This document shows positions 37,344 through 51,600 of a DNA stretch of 64,000 nt, piece by piece (position 1 is the stretch's first letter; each line of letters begins with the position of its first letter). Origin of the DNA: Cyanoderma ruficeps (lineage: Eukaryota; Chordata; Aves; Passeriformes; Timaliidae); the NCBI GenBank assembly GCA_008694505.1, contig VZDJ01000090.1, positions 6,875,521 through 6,939,520 of the forward strand, in the 5' to 3' direction. The notes under the pieces are model-generated. The model made no database searches. It saw only the letters and a program-made list of their open reading frames with translations, and was not told the origin of the DNA. Both the position numbers and the translations under genes were made by a program.

Positions 37344-39081
37344 TGCTAGAGCCATGACAAAAATATTTCAGTAATGGAGATGCCATTCATACCACAGAGA
37401 AGTTATTTTCTCAGCTATTTAAATAGACTATGCTGTAATTTCTTTTTTCCAAGCATAATTTAAATTGTGCTAGGGCTAGAACTGTGATGAGTTGGATGTG
37501 TATTCTCCAGTATACTCCCAGCTAGTATACCTCAACAATACAGCAAAAAATTTTCATACAGAGTAATCCACGTACATGTTATCAATAACACCATTACCCC
37601 TTGGAAAGGGAAAAACAAATATGAGGACAAGTATTCTCTCCAGTGTGAGAAGTCACACGGCTTTGCTGAGGAGCCAACAGCAGTAATTCTGATTTTCCCA
37701 CCTTTTATTTAACTATTCCCTTCAGTAATCTGTCTTCAGCCCTCAGGACATTGAGGATGTCAGTTGTTCCTTTATGGTTTTGAAGTTTCTACCCCACCTA
37801 GGCATTACCAGAAAATAAGTTTATACCCATGAACTAAACCCATCAAGAAATCACAGTCCAACCTGCAAACTCTGCAGGACAATAAAGAAGTTGAACAGCC
37901 TTCAGAGCACAAACAATATAAAGTGCAGCAGTGACTTGTCAGAGTTTTTTCCCTTCACTGCTATAGTTGTCTATTAAACAGACTTGTAAAATATTACACT
38001 GTTATGGATGGATTTGCTCAAATTTTTGTTTTCCCCTCTTCCTTAGCTGAAGGGTGGAAAGAAAAGCATACATTTCGATAGTCCTGGAATCAAGACTGGT
38101 TTTGCCTAAATATAGAGCAAACCAAAGGATCTATTTTTTCAGCAGACCGACTGTTTTTCGAAAGGGAGTGGCCAAGCAAGCATATATTGCTGTGATAAGA
38201 CTGGGAAGACCAAAACAGGTGAAAGGCTTTAATTCCTTGCCCACTTGAACCCTCTCAGGTCTGGCTGAGATTTAACCACTCCTTTGACAATTGTCCAGCC
38301 CATTTGTGTGAGCAATGCATCGGGCACTAAAGCAGGCAGAAAGAATTCCTGAATGCCTGTGTGGAGAGACTTTCTTTAACTGAAGCCAGGATCTGCCAAT
38401 CACAGTTTCCTTTAGTGCAGGGAAGTGAGAGTGGGCTGGTCAATACCTGTGTCAGAACACAGTCAGAAATGGAATAAAAAACGTAAAGATGTGGAGATCT
38501 CAATTATTTTGGAAACAGGAGAGGGCAGTTACTAATGTCAAGCAGTTTTCGAATATAAGGATGAGTGCTCCAATTGCTGGAAAATTTTAAAATAGAAAAT
38601 GAATAAAGAACAAGCAGGATAATGATGAATTATTGCATACTTTATATGCAGATCTGTAAGGCCTGTGTTATTCTCTAAATAAGGACAAATAACATATAAA
38701 GAAAATAAGCATCTACAAAGCAAGATCTGCATATCTTATGCAGCAATAAAATTACCTCCATTCCTCTAGTTTTATTTGGGGGAAATTATTTAGAATTTCT
38801 TGAGTTTTTAATTGTGGTTTCTCAGGCATGTCTAATGGGTCATATTTCAGCTGCAGCATAGTGTCTCTAGCTTTCTATTTAAGTCATACTTTGCTTTGGT
38901 GAAGAGAACAAACATGGCCTGGGAACAGTCTGCAATCTCCTCCAGTCAAATTCACAAACATAATTCTAAGTTTTTATCTGCTGCTGCAGTCAGCTGCTGA
39001 GAAAATTACATTATTATATGTGCAATTATTAAGATAATAATAAAATACAACATACTGACTTTGCTACAACAAGCACACCAT

Positions 39082-39110
39082 CCCTCCCCCCCCACCCCCA
39101 TCTGCCCCCC
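39082..39110. repeat. C-rich simple tract
   Basis: Runs of C broken by single A and T (cctccccccccacccccatctgcccccc type). Confidence 0.75.
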
Positions 39111-40299
39111 AGCCTGCAAAACCCATCTTTATCTGCATCACATCAAGGCTGGCTCTCTGACTGCCGCAACACTTTTTTTGTCATCAGTGGCACACTGGGA
39201 TACTTTATCCTGGGTTTTATCCATATACTCAGGAATGTTTGACATGACTATAAATAATTCAGTGCTGACACATAGATTTTCAAAAGATTTAGTCTCACTT
39301 ATAATGCAAGATAAAGCCAAGTGCCTGGTAGGAAGGAGGCAGCATGAGAACCATTCTTGAACTATTTTCTTTACCTGAGTGACTAAGCAGTGAAATGGCA
39401 CTTATAAGACTACATCTTTGTGGGAAAATGCACCCAGCTGAAAAGCTGGAATAGGCAGAGCTGGTGGAAAATCCCCGACACAAATCCCCAGAACAGCTCA
39501 CAGCCCCTGATGGGAGAGTCAGCCATGAATAGTTAACACATTCCTAGCCTGTACAGATCTCCTTTCCACAAGTCCTGGCTTGTGGAGGGCAAGATGATCT
39601 GAGACAAAACACTTACAGGACACATTTTTCACTGGAAGGCATTGTGGAAAAGAGGGGTTAAAAAAAAATACAATCTCTGGTAAGAGGATGGGAAGTTTGC
39701 ATGCTCCCAGGATACAAGAAGCATGTGAAAATTCCCAAAGAAGCACAAGGGTAAGTTTCTTAATTCTGTCCATGCCATCAGGGCCTCAAGACAAAAGAAA
39801 TTCCAAAAATAAAAGGAAATAATCCAGCCTGGCTTCATCCTTTCTAGCCTGGTAACAGTGAGGACCAAGTCTCAGCTCAAGGTCTAGGATTTGATATTTT
39901 GCTGGTTCCAAGGAGGCTTCCTTGCCTTGATGACCTCTAAAGCAGGAATCTCCAGCTAAGACTCTGACTGGCAGAAGACAGGGGCTAGCTGTGCTTGCCT
40001 GATGCCCTTGTCATCATTTCATACCAGTCCTTAGAGCAGGAGGAGCAGAAAGAGCTGTTAAGGCTAGGATGACATATTTCTGGCCTCCTGTGTGACATTC
40101 AGGCAAAATCCCTGTGATCCACACAGAAATGCCTCAGCGGCAAAGTGTGTTGCTGCACTTACAGCAACATCAGCTTGCCTTCTGGGGTTCAAGGAGAAAA
40201 TGCTGCAGAACAGGACTCCAACCTTGGCTTTTTCCACTACCATCAAGGGCAACTTGGGAGACAGCAAAAAGAGAGGGACCTTGAGAGTCATTTTCCTGC

Positions 40300-40960
40300 A
40301 AGGACGCTGTTTTCCCTGCAGAGCAGGCCGCAGGGCTGCCGGTGCCCCTGGCGGTGCTGTGCCCTGACTCTGCACATACATGGCTGGAGTGCCCTGACCC
40401 TGCACACACATGGCTGGAGTGCCCTGACCCTGCACACACACGGCTGGAGCCGATGTGCGGCACCTCCGGCCTTCGCTCGGCCTGAGGCTCCTGAGGCTCT
40501 GCCGTGCTCCTCGCTCACCCGGCCTGACCCGCACCTGGGCCTGGCACCGCCATCCGCTCCCTCCTGCTGGCTGGGACGCCACACCACCTTCCCATGGCCC
40601 ATGTGCCAGCATGGGGCCCTTCCTGGGTGGAACCTGCTCCCTCACCCACCCACGTGGGCCAGCCCAGCCGCACAGAGGGGCTGAGGAGGATGGGGTGCTG
40701 GTCCCCACCGCTGCCGAGCCCCACGGAGGTGCTGGAGGAGCAGCCCCTGGGCCGGGCAGCGAGGCCTGGCAGCAGCTCTGGGCTGGTATGCTGCCCAAAC
40801 CAGTTACACCAGCACCGCTGCCCTCCCAGCCCCCACGCCAAGCTGGCCAGGACACTGGGAGGCCTCCAGGCAGACAGGGGTGGGGATGGACCTGTGGAGC
40901 TGCTACAGCTCCTTCTTGGGTGCTGGCCAAGAAGGAGAGCCGTGTGGCACCTTGACCCAC
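40300..40960. other. GC-rich intergenic patch with long overlapping open frames
   Basis: A roughly 0.65-kb patch far richer in G+C than its surroundings. Open frames run across it on both strands, including 298 codons on - (40960-40064) and 179 on + (40145-40684). Their peptides are Pro/Gly/Ala/Arg-rich and match no family I know, as expected when stop codons are rare by composition. CpGs are present but sparser than in the promoter island. It could be an orphan GC-rich element, a lncRNA exon or simply an isochore fluctuation. Confidence 0.5.
40360..40449. repeat. 30-bp minisatellite, three copies
   Basis: Three head-to-tail copies (40360-40389, 40390-40419, 40420-40449) of a 30-base unit beginning tgccctgaccctgcacac and ending ggctggag. 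They differ by only one to three substitutions. The period is a multiple of three, so it does not break any reading frame. Confidence 0.92.
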
Positions 40961-43900
40961 GTGGTTTGGGACCAGCCATTGCAGACACTTGCTAACATTG
41001 CAGAGTTAAATGCTGTACCAGAGTTACCAGTGCGGTAAGTGCTGGTGCAAGCATGACTAAACAAGGGCCATCTAAGGAAAAATGTGAACCTCTCCATAGG
41101 GCTGCAGCTATCCTTATGTCTTACATTTTCCAAGATGAATACTGGTTTTTTTCCTTGCTCTTAGCAGCCTTTTGACATCTTTCACCCTTGGGGACCTTTC
41201 TAGTAAAATTTGCCATGTCTCTCACTAGTTCTCTTAGGGTGAGAACTCTTCTAAAAGTCCTGTTCCTTCCTTTCCTTCACATACCCATCCGATAGCCTGG
41301 GATCACACACTGATCTAATTTTTCCTGTCCATTTCTTTTGATACCTCCCTGCACTATCTTCTGCTCTCATTTCCCTCTTCTACCTCTCTAGATATTCCCA
41401 GATCCAGGGAAGCTAAAGCAGAGATTTCTGATGTGGACTTCGTGGGTCTGGGTCAAATGTGCTTCTCACTGGGAAAAGAGATCAAGAGAGAGAGAACAGA
41501 CAAGAAGCCTGACTTACCAGGCTGATGACCAGACATTTTTTCCCAAGGCAAGTTTTCTGAGGACTGACACAGTAGGTAGGTGGAAAGCAAATGGCTTTCA
41601 GAGAGAAACAACCAGTGTTGCATCAAAGGTCACAACGAGCATGTGTGACCAGGTCAGGCTGGTGCACCACTCCAAGCCCTCTCGTCCACCCCAGCACACC
41701 CATTCCAGTGTGAGCCATACACCTCAGCTCCTCAGGCTGGAAGATGTCTGGTTCATACTAAAGAGAGGACTTTTCCCATCAGTTGATGTGTTTGTCACTG
41801 CTTTCCCTCTTCATTCTGGTGAAAGAAAATATATTATCCTCCACTTGTTCTCACATGTGATTAGAGTTGTTCATGAGAGATGGGTCAGAGTTCCTGGGTA
41901 TTAAGATATATTAAGGGGAAAATTCCAACACAGTAATTTCACACTATGAAGTCATAGCCCTTCTCTTGAAGGAACGGCCCCTACCCTTTTCTTGGTCTTA
42001 ATCCACTGATGAGTTTTCTACAAAAGTGTAAAAGCAACGTAAGCACTGTTGAAAGAACTGACTTTATGCCAGGTATGCATTCCCACTTATAACTGGTATC
42101 CTAAAGTCACAACCATACTTATCTCTTCTCCTCTTCATTTTGACTGCATTTGAAAAGAGAAAATGATCCTCTAGGTATGAATGATGCAAAATGCCAATAT
42201 CCTTCACTCATCCTTGCAACACACATGGCGACACTGCCTTGATGACATATCTGTCTCAGCCTGCTGCTCACCTGGTATCGGCTGTTGTGCAAGTGCTTCC
42301 TGAAAACCCCGCAGTGTTTTTCCTGTGAGGCCAGCAGGGGCTGAAATTGGGTCAGGTTCTGAATGCAGATCACTGCTTTGGTGGGCAGGGTGTGAGCAGC
42401 TGTCTGAGCGAGCACCACTCCGATGCTCACCCTTTCTGTCCCACACACCACTGACCTGTACTGCTGCAGCGCCACAAGCTCCCTGCATAAAGGCTGCAGG
42501 CGGCCGAGCAAGGAGTAGGTAGGGAGGTTTTGGTTTCAGGGAGCTTATGCTTGACACCATTTGGGTTACAATGGGGTGGGAGCTAAAGCCCTGCTTGCTC
42601 CCTGGAAGTCTCATCCAGCCATTCCCACCTGCATTGCTGGCATGCCTGGGACAGCCCTGGCTGCTTGTGAGACAGACCGTGCAAACATTGCAGACAAAAT
42701 GTGCTCCAAGCCCTAACTTGTTGCAACACTTCTGGGGTTATAACCTGAATCTGTAGATGTGCATTGTGAAAACTGGGCAGCAGAAGGGGTGAAGAAATCA
42801 AACCCGCTGTGAGTGCCCAGTTGGCTCCTGTGTGCTTTAAATTGCCTCTTCACCGTACTGTGCTACTCCTGGTGACCTTGACTTCAGCAAGAAGACTGCC
42901 AGCTTAGATGAAGCACAGACTAGCAGTGCTTAGCTGTCAAATTCCAGTTGGTGACTGTTGGCAGGATGAGAAAAATGACTTCTAATCCTCGGTGGTTCAT
43001 ATCTCACTTGCAATAGGCCCAAATTAGCTGTTTGGTTATGGGGCTGAGATCTGAATGGGCAACTGAAGCTGCTCTAGCCCTAAAGAAAGGGCAAGAATTT
43101 GGGAGGCTCTGGTATAACTGCTTGTCTTGCAACAAACCTGTCATGTAACCATGCCCAAGTCACCTGGTTTTAGGCCCCTTATCTTGCTTCCCTGAATGCA
43201 GTGTAAGCACTCTTCAGATTTTGGGGGCTGGTGCTCTGAGGTCTGTAAGAAATTTGGCCACTATATATGCTCAGCAAAGTCCACAAGAAAGAACTGGCTA
43301 TCACCAACACTTGCCCCTTTCCTGCAGCACTTCACACACATGGATGCAAAGTCCCAGTTCACCTAGAAAATGCAGGACAGGGACATTAGCTCCAGCCCTG
43401 CCTGTTTCCCATGCCGTGTGGATAAGACAGAGCTTCAGGCTCCAGGTTTGGGAACAAGTTACTCTCCTCAATGCTAAATTCATTTTAAAAGCAGCAGCAG
43501 CATTTTTTTTCTCACCTCCTCCCTCCCCACAAGAGCATGAAGTGCCTTTCAGGTAACAGGCCATACCCAAGGATTCCTCAAGATGTTAGCACAGGAAATC
43601 TTGGCTTAGAGAAAGCTGCTGTTGTTAGGACAACATGTATCACAAATGCTGCCATTGCTGCATACTCCCTGCCTGGTCCCAACCACTCTCCTTATGCTTC
43701 ACGGCCTCTCTCCCACTTGACAGGCTGAAAATGAGGTCAAATGCTCTGGAAATGGTTTGTGCCACTCTTTTCTATGTATTATAAAGAGGCCCAAGTGAAA
43801 GCATTTCTGAAGTAGCACTATATGAGCAAAGATGCCTAAGCTGAAGCGTTGTATTAAAGGCTGTGTTGATCAAACTGCTGCAGTTGACTGACTTTGCACA

Positions 43901-46900
43901 GACAAAACAGGCCAGTGAAGTCAGCGAGCCATTCATGTCTGCAAGGACCGAGATGCCCTTCTCTCACAAACCCGAGCAGCAGATCTGGTTAATGATAATA
44001 CATGGCTTACATTTGCAAGGTGCACCCATCCCATAGCAGCTTTTTAGCAGCAAATAGCAAGGCTGCATGTCTGGACCTGTACTGCTGTCTGGCCAAGGAG
44101 GGGGCTGAATATAACCTATCAGATCTGCAACTAGAGGGCACAGCAGAATGGAAGGGAGGGAAACTAAGTCCGAACATCTGGGACATGGCAAATATGTGCT
44201 GTTAACAGGCTGCAAAGAAAAACTAAATCCATGTGATTAGAACCAGTACACAAAGCATCCAGATCCCTCAGTTACACATCTCACTGAAGACATGGCTGGT
44301 GGCAAATTTTTCTAGCAGTGGTGGGCCTTTGCTGCTTCAGATATGATTGCCACCTGCTGACCAGTTATCCCTACTTTGGGCAATACCCTAGATCCTGAGC
44401 CTCCATTCTTCTCCCATTATCAGCAAGACTCCACTGCATTTAGTTAGTGCTATCTGATCAGATTGCAACCAGAGGTCATATAACTGTACAGACCATTAAG
44501 CACCAGTTCACTTGAGCAGAAGTAAATGGCTCCATTCTACTGAAGTACCATTACTCACACAGTTCACCTTAAGTACTGGGATATCATCTCAGCAAGGCAA
44601 TGAAGGCAATAAAAATGCAATCTGCACAAGACATGGTTTTTACTGGGGAGATCTGGATGTGGAAAGTATTTCCAGATCCTTCCAGATCTGTGCTGCTTAA
44701 TATGTAATGAAACATGCTGTAAGCAGCTAGATCTAAGTGTATGGGACTGGAATATTTGGACACATGTTTTTGGTTTGTTGTACCCTGCCCCTACCTGCCA
44801 AATGCAGAGGGTAGGCTTTTAAATGACTTTTCATCCAAATGCATGTGGAAAAATATCACTGCTGGAAACCTCTCACTGTAGCACAGTTCTGTTTGTGCTG
44901 GAAAACCCAGCTATCACCACCCAATAAACCAGAGGAGTGATCTTGGAGGGATTCTTCTCAGAAAATGTCCAAAAATAGCAGATATTGCAAGAGGGTAGAA
45001 GGTCATGTAACACCCATGCTACAACACTCCTCTGAGTCCTGTTCCTTACCTATGACAAGCCAGCCACTCCTTTTCTTGCTGCTTGCTAGGCAGTTTCTTA
45101 TTCACATAGTCTTTCTTTAGCTGCTGTTTTGCTGAGTATCTCACACATTTTTGAGGCCCAGTTTTCCAAAGAGCTGGGGTAGCCACACTGGGCTGAAATC
45201 CGTGCATTTCCAAGTTTTCTCTCTCATTTCAGTCACAGCCTCTGCCTCTGACTCAGATTGGTGTTTCTGATAGGATCTCAGAGAGGGAGGAAACAAGAAT
45301 AAATAGCATCACGCCCTCCTCACGTGGGTTGTGGTGCAGAGCTGAAACAAGATGAGGAAGAGCCTGGGCTGGAGAGGGAGGGGGCTCAGCTGAAACTAAC
45401 CCACATTTTAAGGATTCCTCCACTCTAATGGGGCACTGAAGCAAGGGTATTACCAGCCTCTCCTTCTCTCATCCCAGGACCCAAAGTGGCTATTACTGGC
45501 TCCTAACTAGCAGAAGCATGAGCTGTCTGTCCCAACCTCCCAGAGCTGGCGACAAAGCTGCCCTAATAGGGAATTAATGCTGCTGGGCAAGATGAGGGCA
45601 GGTTAGCATGGCAAAGGTCATGCACCCAGGGCACCCAGCCTTGGCCCAGGGTGACCCTGTGTTTCCTCCTCTCCAGGGAGCTGCATAAAGGAGAAGTCAA
45701 GCACAGGCCACTCTGAACGAGTAACGCTTTGAAACAGTGGTGGGAAGCTAAAGAGCTTTCCTGGCAAGTAGGGATAGAGAGCTTGAGGATTTTGATGATA
45801 AACAACTGATCCTCTGACCTGATTCAAAACCTGGTCTGGTGAGATTCAATGGTGACTCAGCCTCAGAGTAGTGCTCTACATGCCAGGATATGCTGGCCTC
45901 AATTTGGTTCTTTGGAGATACCTGCATGATAAAGAGCTCCTTATATCTGGCACATATTGAGAGTTTCAGGAGGCCACTAGGCTGAAACTGAGTCAGACAC
46001 TATTACAGTCAGTACCTTTCAGCCAGAAAGGCCTGATGATATCCCAGGCATGGATTCCTTGGTATCTCAACAGAGGCGAGATGGAATGAGAAGAGACACG
46101 CAGAGTTTTGTGAAGGTCCCCTTGGAAAGGCCCCATATGCATGTGGATGTCTTCTAAACATTTTCAAATGCTTTTATTAGGTACCTACAGCTTAGTTCCT
46201 TCACTCCTCAGGTGCTGCAACATTTAATAAAATCCTGCCTCACTGGTTGCACAGTTTCCAATCTCATTCTTTGCCTCCACTAAACAAGATACAGCTACAG
46301 GGGCAATAGTGTAACTAGCAAACCTCAGTACTGCATTTGGAGTTTATTTTCTCAGATAGTAATAATAAGCCACACCAGCAAAAAGCCTCCTGCTGCTGAT
46401 TTTCCTCTTATCACTGCGTTTACAGTAAAGCTTGTGCTGATTGCAGTTGGCTGGTGGGAGGAGAAGGAGACAAAAGGTATTTTCCGCACTCTTGATAGCT
46501 CTATAATTTCCTAGTACAAGATAAGCCTAGGTCGTGTCATTGATCCCTGTAACATGGGACATCCCGGGGTAGACAGGGGCAAGCTGCCCATTCGGGGTGA
46601 GGGACAGAGCCTTGCAGAAGAAAGCAAAGCAAAAGCTCACACAGGACTGAATCCACACCAGGAGATCATTTTTCTGTTCTCAGCAGAGTTGTTATGGTGG
46701 AGATGAGCTCTAATACGAGGCAGGAACAGCTGTTTATAACAGTGTGTGTTCATTAACATCTCTTCAATTGAAAGGACAAAATAAGCTGTTGGAAGGAAAA
46801 AAAGACCCAGCTACTTTCTTTAAGAATTCAAAGACTTCACAGTCAACATCTGAAGGTCACCACGAAAGACCTCCAGGAAACAGACTCAGTGGTTGTGACA

Positions 46901-48657
46901 GTTCTAAAAATAGACAGTAATTTTCAAATACCTAAACATTTTCAAACCTTCCTATATTCCCTAATGCAACAAAACAAGAGAAGATTTCTTCTTTTTCAGA
47001 TGATAATTCCTTGTCTCAAAAGGTGAGTGAAACAAGGAGGGGAAAACAAAATAGAGTACACTAGGAAACACTGAATTTTAATATTTACCTGGTTTGTTAC
47101 ATCTTTTTTCTTTTGATATTTGTTGTCATGTAGGCCTCTTTCTGGTGTCTGCCTGAGTTCATGCACAGGAGAACTTGACTCTTGATTTGCGAGGCACAGC
47201 TGTAGTATATTCTAATTTTCCCAAGGCCCAGCTGGGGAAAAAGAAAAGGAACAGTGTGTCACTTTACACCTTCACCTCATTCTCCTTGCCCTGGGCTTTT
47301 GCTATCTCAGCCTGTTGCACGTCACAGTGTGAATAACACTGCTTGGCAGCCCATTGCAGCCATGGGCCAGGCACAGGTTCCCAAAGGGATTTTCCCTCTG
47401 CTCTTACGTGAGCATCTGGGTGCCTCTTGGTTTACATAACTCTGAGAAACATCTGGGGTTTAAAATTCCTAATACCTCAATTTGTTAAGGAAAATAAACA
47501 CACTTGTAGGATAAGGATGCTATTCAGAGCTTACACTACTTGTTGAGTCAGAGGGAGGAGGAAGAGAGGAGAGGCTAGGTTAATGTGTGCAATTCTATGT
47601 CCCAATTCTTTTGATAATGGTTCTGGGCAGCTGATTTTTCCTTCCTGAAGCACAGAGAAAATGCCAGAAGACTGCTTTCTGCCAGCTGAGCTGAGGGTCA
47701 GGCTCTCCACACGACCGAGTGCACAGGAGGGCACGTTTCAGGGAAGTATTTTTAGTGCAGAGGAGCTGACAGACCCAGAGAAGGAAGGCACCTCTCCAGA
47801 AGATAAATTGGGCAAGTGCAGAGCATCTGTCCACCCCATCCCTCTGCCAGAGCACTCCCAGCTGGAAAGAAGCCACTTCTTACAGCGGTGAGCAAGCTGC
47901 TCACCCACCTGCCCAGCCTCCCTCTTCCCCAACAACTCTCCATGCTGCTGCAGAGCACCCTGCCAGTTTTTGAGCCACAAACATGTGCCTGGCAGGAGCC
48001 CAGGTAAGCAGGAGGTGCCCCCACAGTCACAGGCAGCCCCCTCGGTGCCCCCAGCCAGCCCATGCAAGGCTCACACCAGAAACCCAGCTGAGGATCACTG
48101 ACAGGCATCCACCCTACCCAGGAAGACAGTTGTTTTGAGTTTTTAAACACACTTTCTATTGTTCAGGCGATTAAGGATGTAGTTGAGGCTTATGACATTT
48201 TTATTCTGGGATTTAATTAAGGAGGAGGAAAAACAAATCTGTGTATTTATCAACTCTTTCAAATCCAAAATAAGACATAAGAAAGGCCCCAGCAGAGGCT
48301 TATTTAGCCATTGCCCAGGTTCTGACAGTGGCTGCTACCACATGTCCAGGGACGTGGTAAGACATAGGAAGATCCAGAGTGGATAACTTGTGGAAGGTGC
48401 CCGGTCAGGCTCCAGCACTGCTCTGTGCCAGTGGCAGTGTGCCAGGAACTGGATGATACCAAAAAATCTGCGTACTTTCATGCAGGAAAGTTTTGCAATA
48501 TTTTCCTTAGAGCTGCAATTCCTGGTATCAAGGGATTACGTAGGTACTTTGATCAAAGGGAAATGGGATTTGAGCTGTCACGACTGCGTAAAAAAATCCT
48601 GAAAACAGAAGTCTATTCACCAATGTATCCCATATTCAGGGGGCATTAATTTTTTTC

Positions 48658-48676
48658 CCTATTTATTTATTTATTT
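48658..48676. repeat. (TTTA)n short tandem repeat
   Basis: Several TTTA/ATTT units (ctatttatttatttatttt) in AT-rich DNA. Confidence 0.8.
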
Positions 48677-51600
48677 TCCTAATCTTTTGATTTCTGAATT
48701 TTGAAGGCCTCTTCCTTGATGACTAAACACCTGAGATTAGCAGCAGTGTACACAAATATTTTTTCTTTGAACAGAGATAAGAATTTTTCTTCAATTTAAG
48801 GTACCCTGTATCTCTTCACAGACAGGAAGCACATGGTTCTCCCATGATCTCCACTAAGGTCTCTGCCTACCCCAGCAAGAGTTTGGAAACACTCATATTT
48901 AAAAGCAGGTCACAATGAATAAAACCCAGCTTTGAGGCCACCTACAGATGTATGTAAACTCAAGAAGAAATACTGCTGACAGGCTGTGCATTAGATATCT
49001 CTTTTATGGACACTGGTACACCTCAGCCAGCCAACTCACTACTTAAAAACAAGATTAGGTATTTAATGCAAAATCTTTACAGAGAAGACTTCAATAAACC
49101 TGATTTCTCATGCACCTTGAACCATCTTATCTGCACTCAGTTCCAATTTCAGTAAGGGCCACTAAATCTTTTAATTAATACAAACGAATGTTTAGAAAGA
49201 ACCAGTTGGCTACAGAAGAGTTTCCTTTGTACGTGTCTTGCAAATCACACTGGCATGTAGTGTTTGATCTCCTCCGACCAGCTGGGTTATGGTACTTTGT
49301 CCTGTGAGAATACAAAAGGAGTTTTTGTTCTGAGGACTATATTTTTAGGATCACAGACTATGAAACTATGAGGCATGGACCCAGGTATTGTACAGGACAT
49401 TAGTACTGGTAATTACTTTTCTTCTCCAACAGCCTTAGATTCACCTGAGGGACTTTTTTAAAAGCAAGGGAGTAAATCACAACGATATGTTTAGGAGTGC
49501 TTTACAGTAACCTTTGCTAGAGAGCACGTGCTGAGGTACCAGCCAGGTCCACTGATACTCACTTGAGAGGAACCACATAAATTATTTCCCATTTTGCCAT
49601 TTCTGAATGATACAGTTACTTCCTTGCCCGCTCTTAGATACCAGGATATACCAGTTTTTAGGTACCTGAATATAATCACACATTTTTCTCAGGGTGGGAT
49701 TTTCTTTATTTTAAAATGCATGTAGTTGAACAAGGACTGGTTGAAAAGGCTTAGTTCTTTCTGTAGATTTTAGGTGAGTGCCTTTCTCTGCAACTGGGCT
49801 GTTCAAAACCAAATAATCCCTGTAACTCAGTGATATAGATAGGGAGTGGAACAAAGAATTTTTCCAATCTTAAAATCATTACATTCAGGATTCATTAATT
49901 CCTGGGGTTTATATTGGCCTGTATTTAAATCTTAACTGCGACCTCTTCCAAAACGTGGTCAAAGTAAATGAGATTACCCCCTCTGCCAAAAAGATGTGAC
50001 ATAAAAATTGAATGTTACTTAGCTTAATTAATCTGAATAGCAAGCTTTTCCCTTTCTAATTACATTGCCCCACTCTGGTTTTTCAAACTGCTGTTTAGAT
50101 AAACCAATTTGTGTGTATATGTGTGCAGTGTCAAGAACTATAAAAAGAATTAGAATTCTTCTTTCATTAAATTCCAGAAAGTAGTTTTTGCTGTTTTATT
50201 CCAGAAAGTCTTGTAAAACAACAATTTGCAGTGAAGAAAAGGAAAGAACATGTCTTCAAATAAATGCAGTTTTAATGAGAAATTATTTTTGAGCATAAAT
50301 ATGAAAAAAAAATCTACAAGGGTTTTTTTAGTGTAAATGTGATACACAGGCAAATGAAAAAACACCAATTTTTCATTATCTGACCCAACTGTAATTTATG
50401 CAACAGTATCCTCAGTTAATCACATAGGAAGAGATCAGAAGGGAAGAGGTTAAACTTTTAATTGGTTGTTTACTGTTTCAGTTCCAGACAGCATTTATGT
50501 ATCTGCATAACACTGGGATGGCTTAGGAATAATAGTAGGTGTACTGACTGTAAATATGCTGGAAACCTCAAGCTCATGAACAAGTCATGATCTGATCTAA
50601 TAAATCACAAGTCAGATGCTCTTGTGGTTTGTGACGTCCTGGGCACTCAAAGTGGTATTTATAAGCTCTATCATGTCCAAGATTATTGCCAGTTCAGAAA
50701 TTAAAATGTTTGGGATTCTTTTCTTAAGGCCTTTCTTAGATAGGGTGACCCATTTGCAGCAAATTTAAACCAATACAGAGGCAGGACTGCTTGGGGTCAC
50801 AGGTCAGGTGAGGCCAGGCACTTACATTTGAGGGAACCTAGTGGAGTTGAGTACACAGGAGTGGTGCTGCTGAGCTGACTATCACTGTTGCTCTTTCATA
50901 ACCAGTTTTTCTTCCAGCTTCGCTTAGGTAACCTAAAACACCAATACAGAAATATTTGAAGAGTGCAGAGAGGAAAACATGGGAGGTGGATGAGGATAAG
51001 GTGATGAGAAGGCAACAAAAAATGGTCTGAAGATACAGAAGGCTGGAAGAGTCATCCCTACTATGATCAGTGATCAGATAGTGCAGATTTCAGACATCAC
51101 CTCCCACAGCACTGTTTGTGGTGGCTTTTCAGGGGGAAGACAGTAACAATCAAATTCTTTGATAGGATACAGAGTTAAATGATTTTACCTGCACCTGCTT
51201 TGGTCGTAGCACCCTACACTGCTTCAGCACAACTCCAAAAGCAGGTGAAGCACCATTGTAATTCAGGGAAAGGCTATGTCTTTGTTCCTGTGTGTTTGAT
51301 ACCACTGTATGATGGCAAAGCATTGTCTGCTTCTACTGGCAGCCTTATTCAGATCAGGATCAAAATATTTCCAGGACCGGTCCCCCCCACAGAGGTTAGG
51401 GCAGCAGTGGTGCATCAGCAGAGAAGGGCAGGCAGCTGCTGGCACAAAAGCTCTGCTGAGGTATCTGTGGAAGATTGTCCTGCGTGTGCAAGGCTTCAGA
51501 GAACAAGAAACCACAAACATTGCTAATCTGATCAAAGAGAGACACTGCAAAATCCTTAGGCACAACCACTGATTGATAAAACAGACAGCAGGAAAAGAGA

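Noticed and set aside
40064..40960. 298-codon - strand open frame as a real gene
   Set aside because: Explained by GC-rich composition and an in-frame minisatellite. Competing open frames exist on the other strand and no domain is visible. Kept only as a low-confidence finding.
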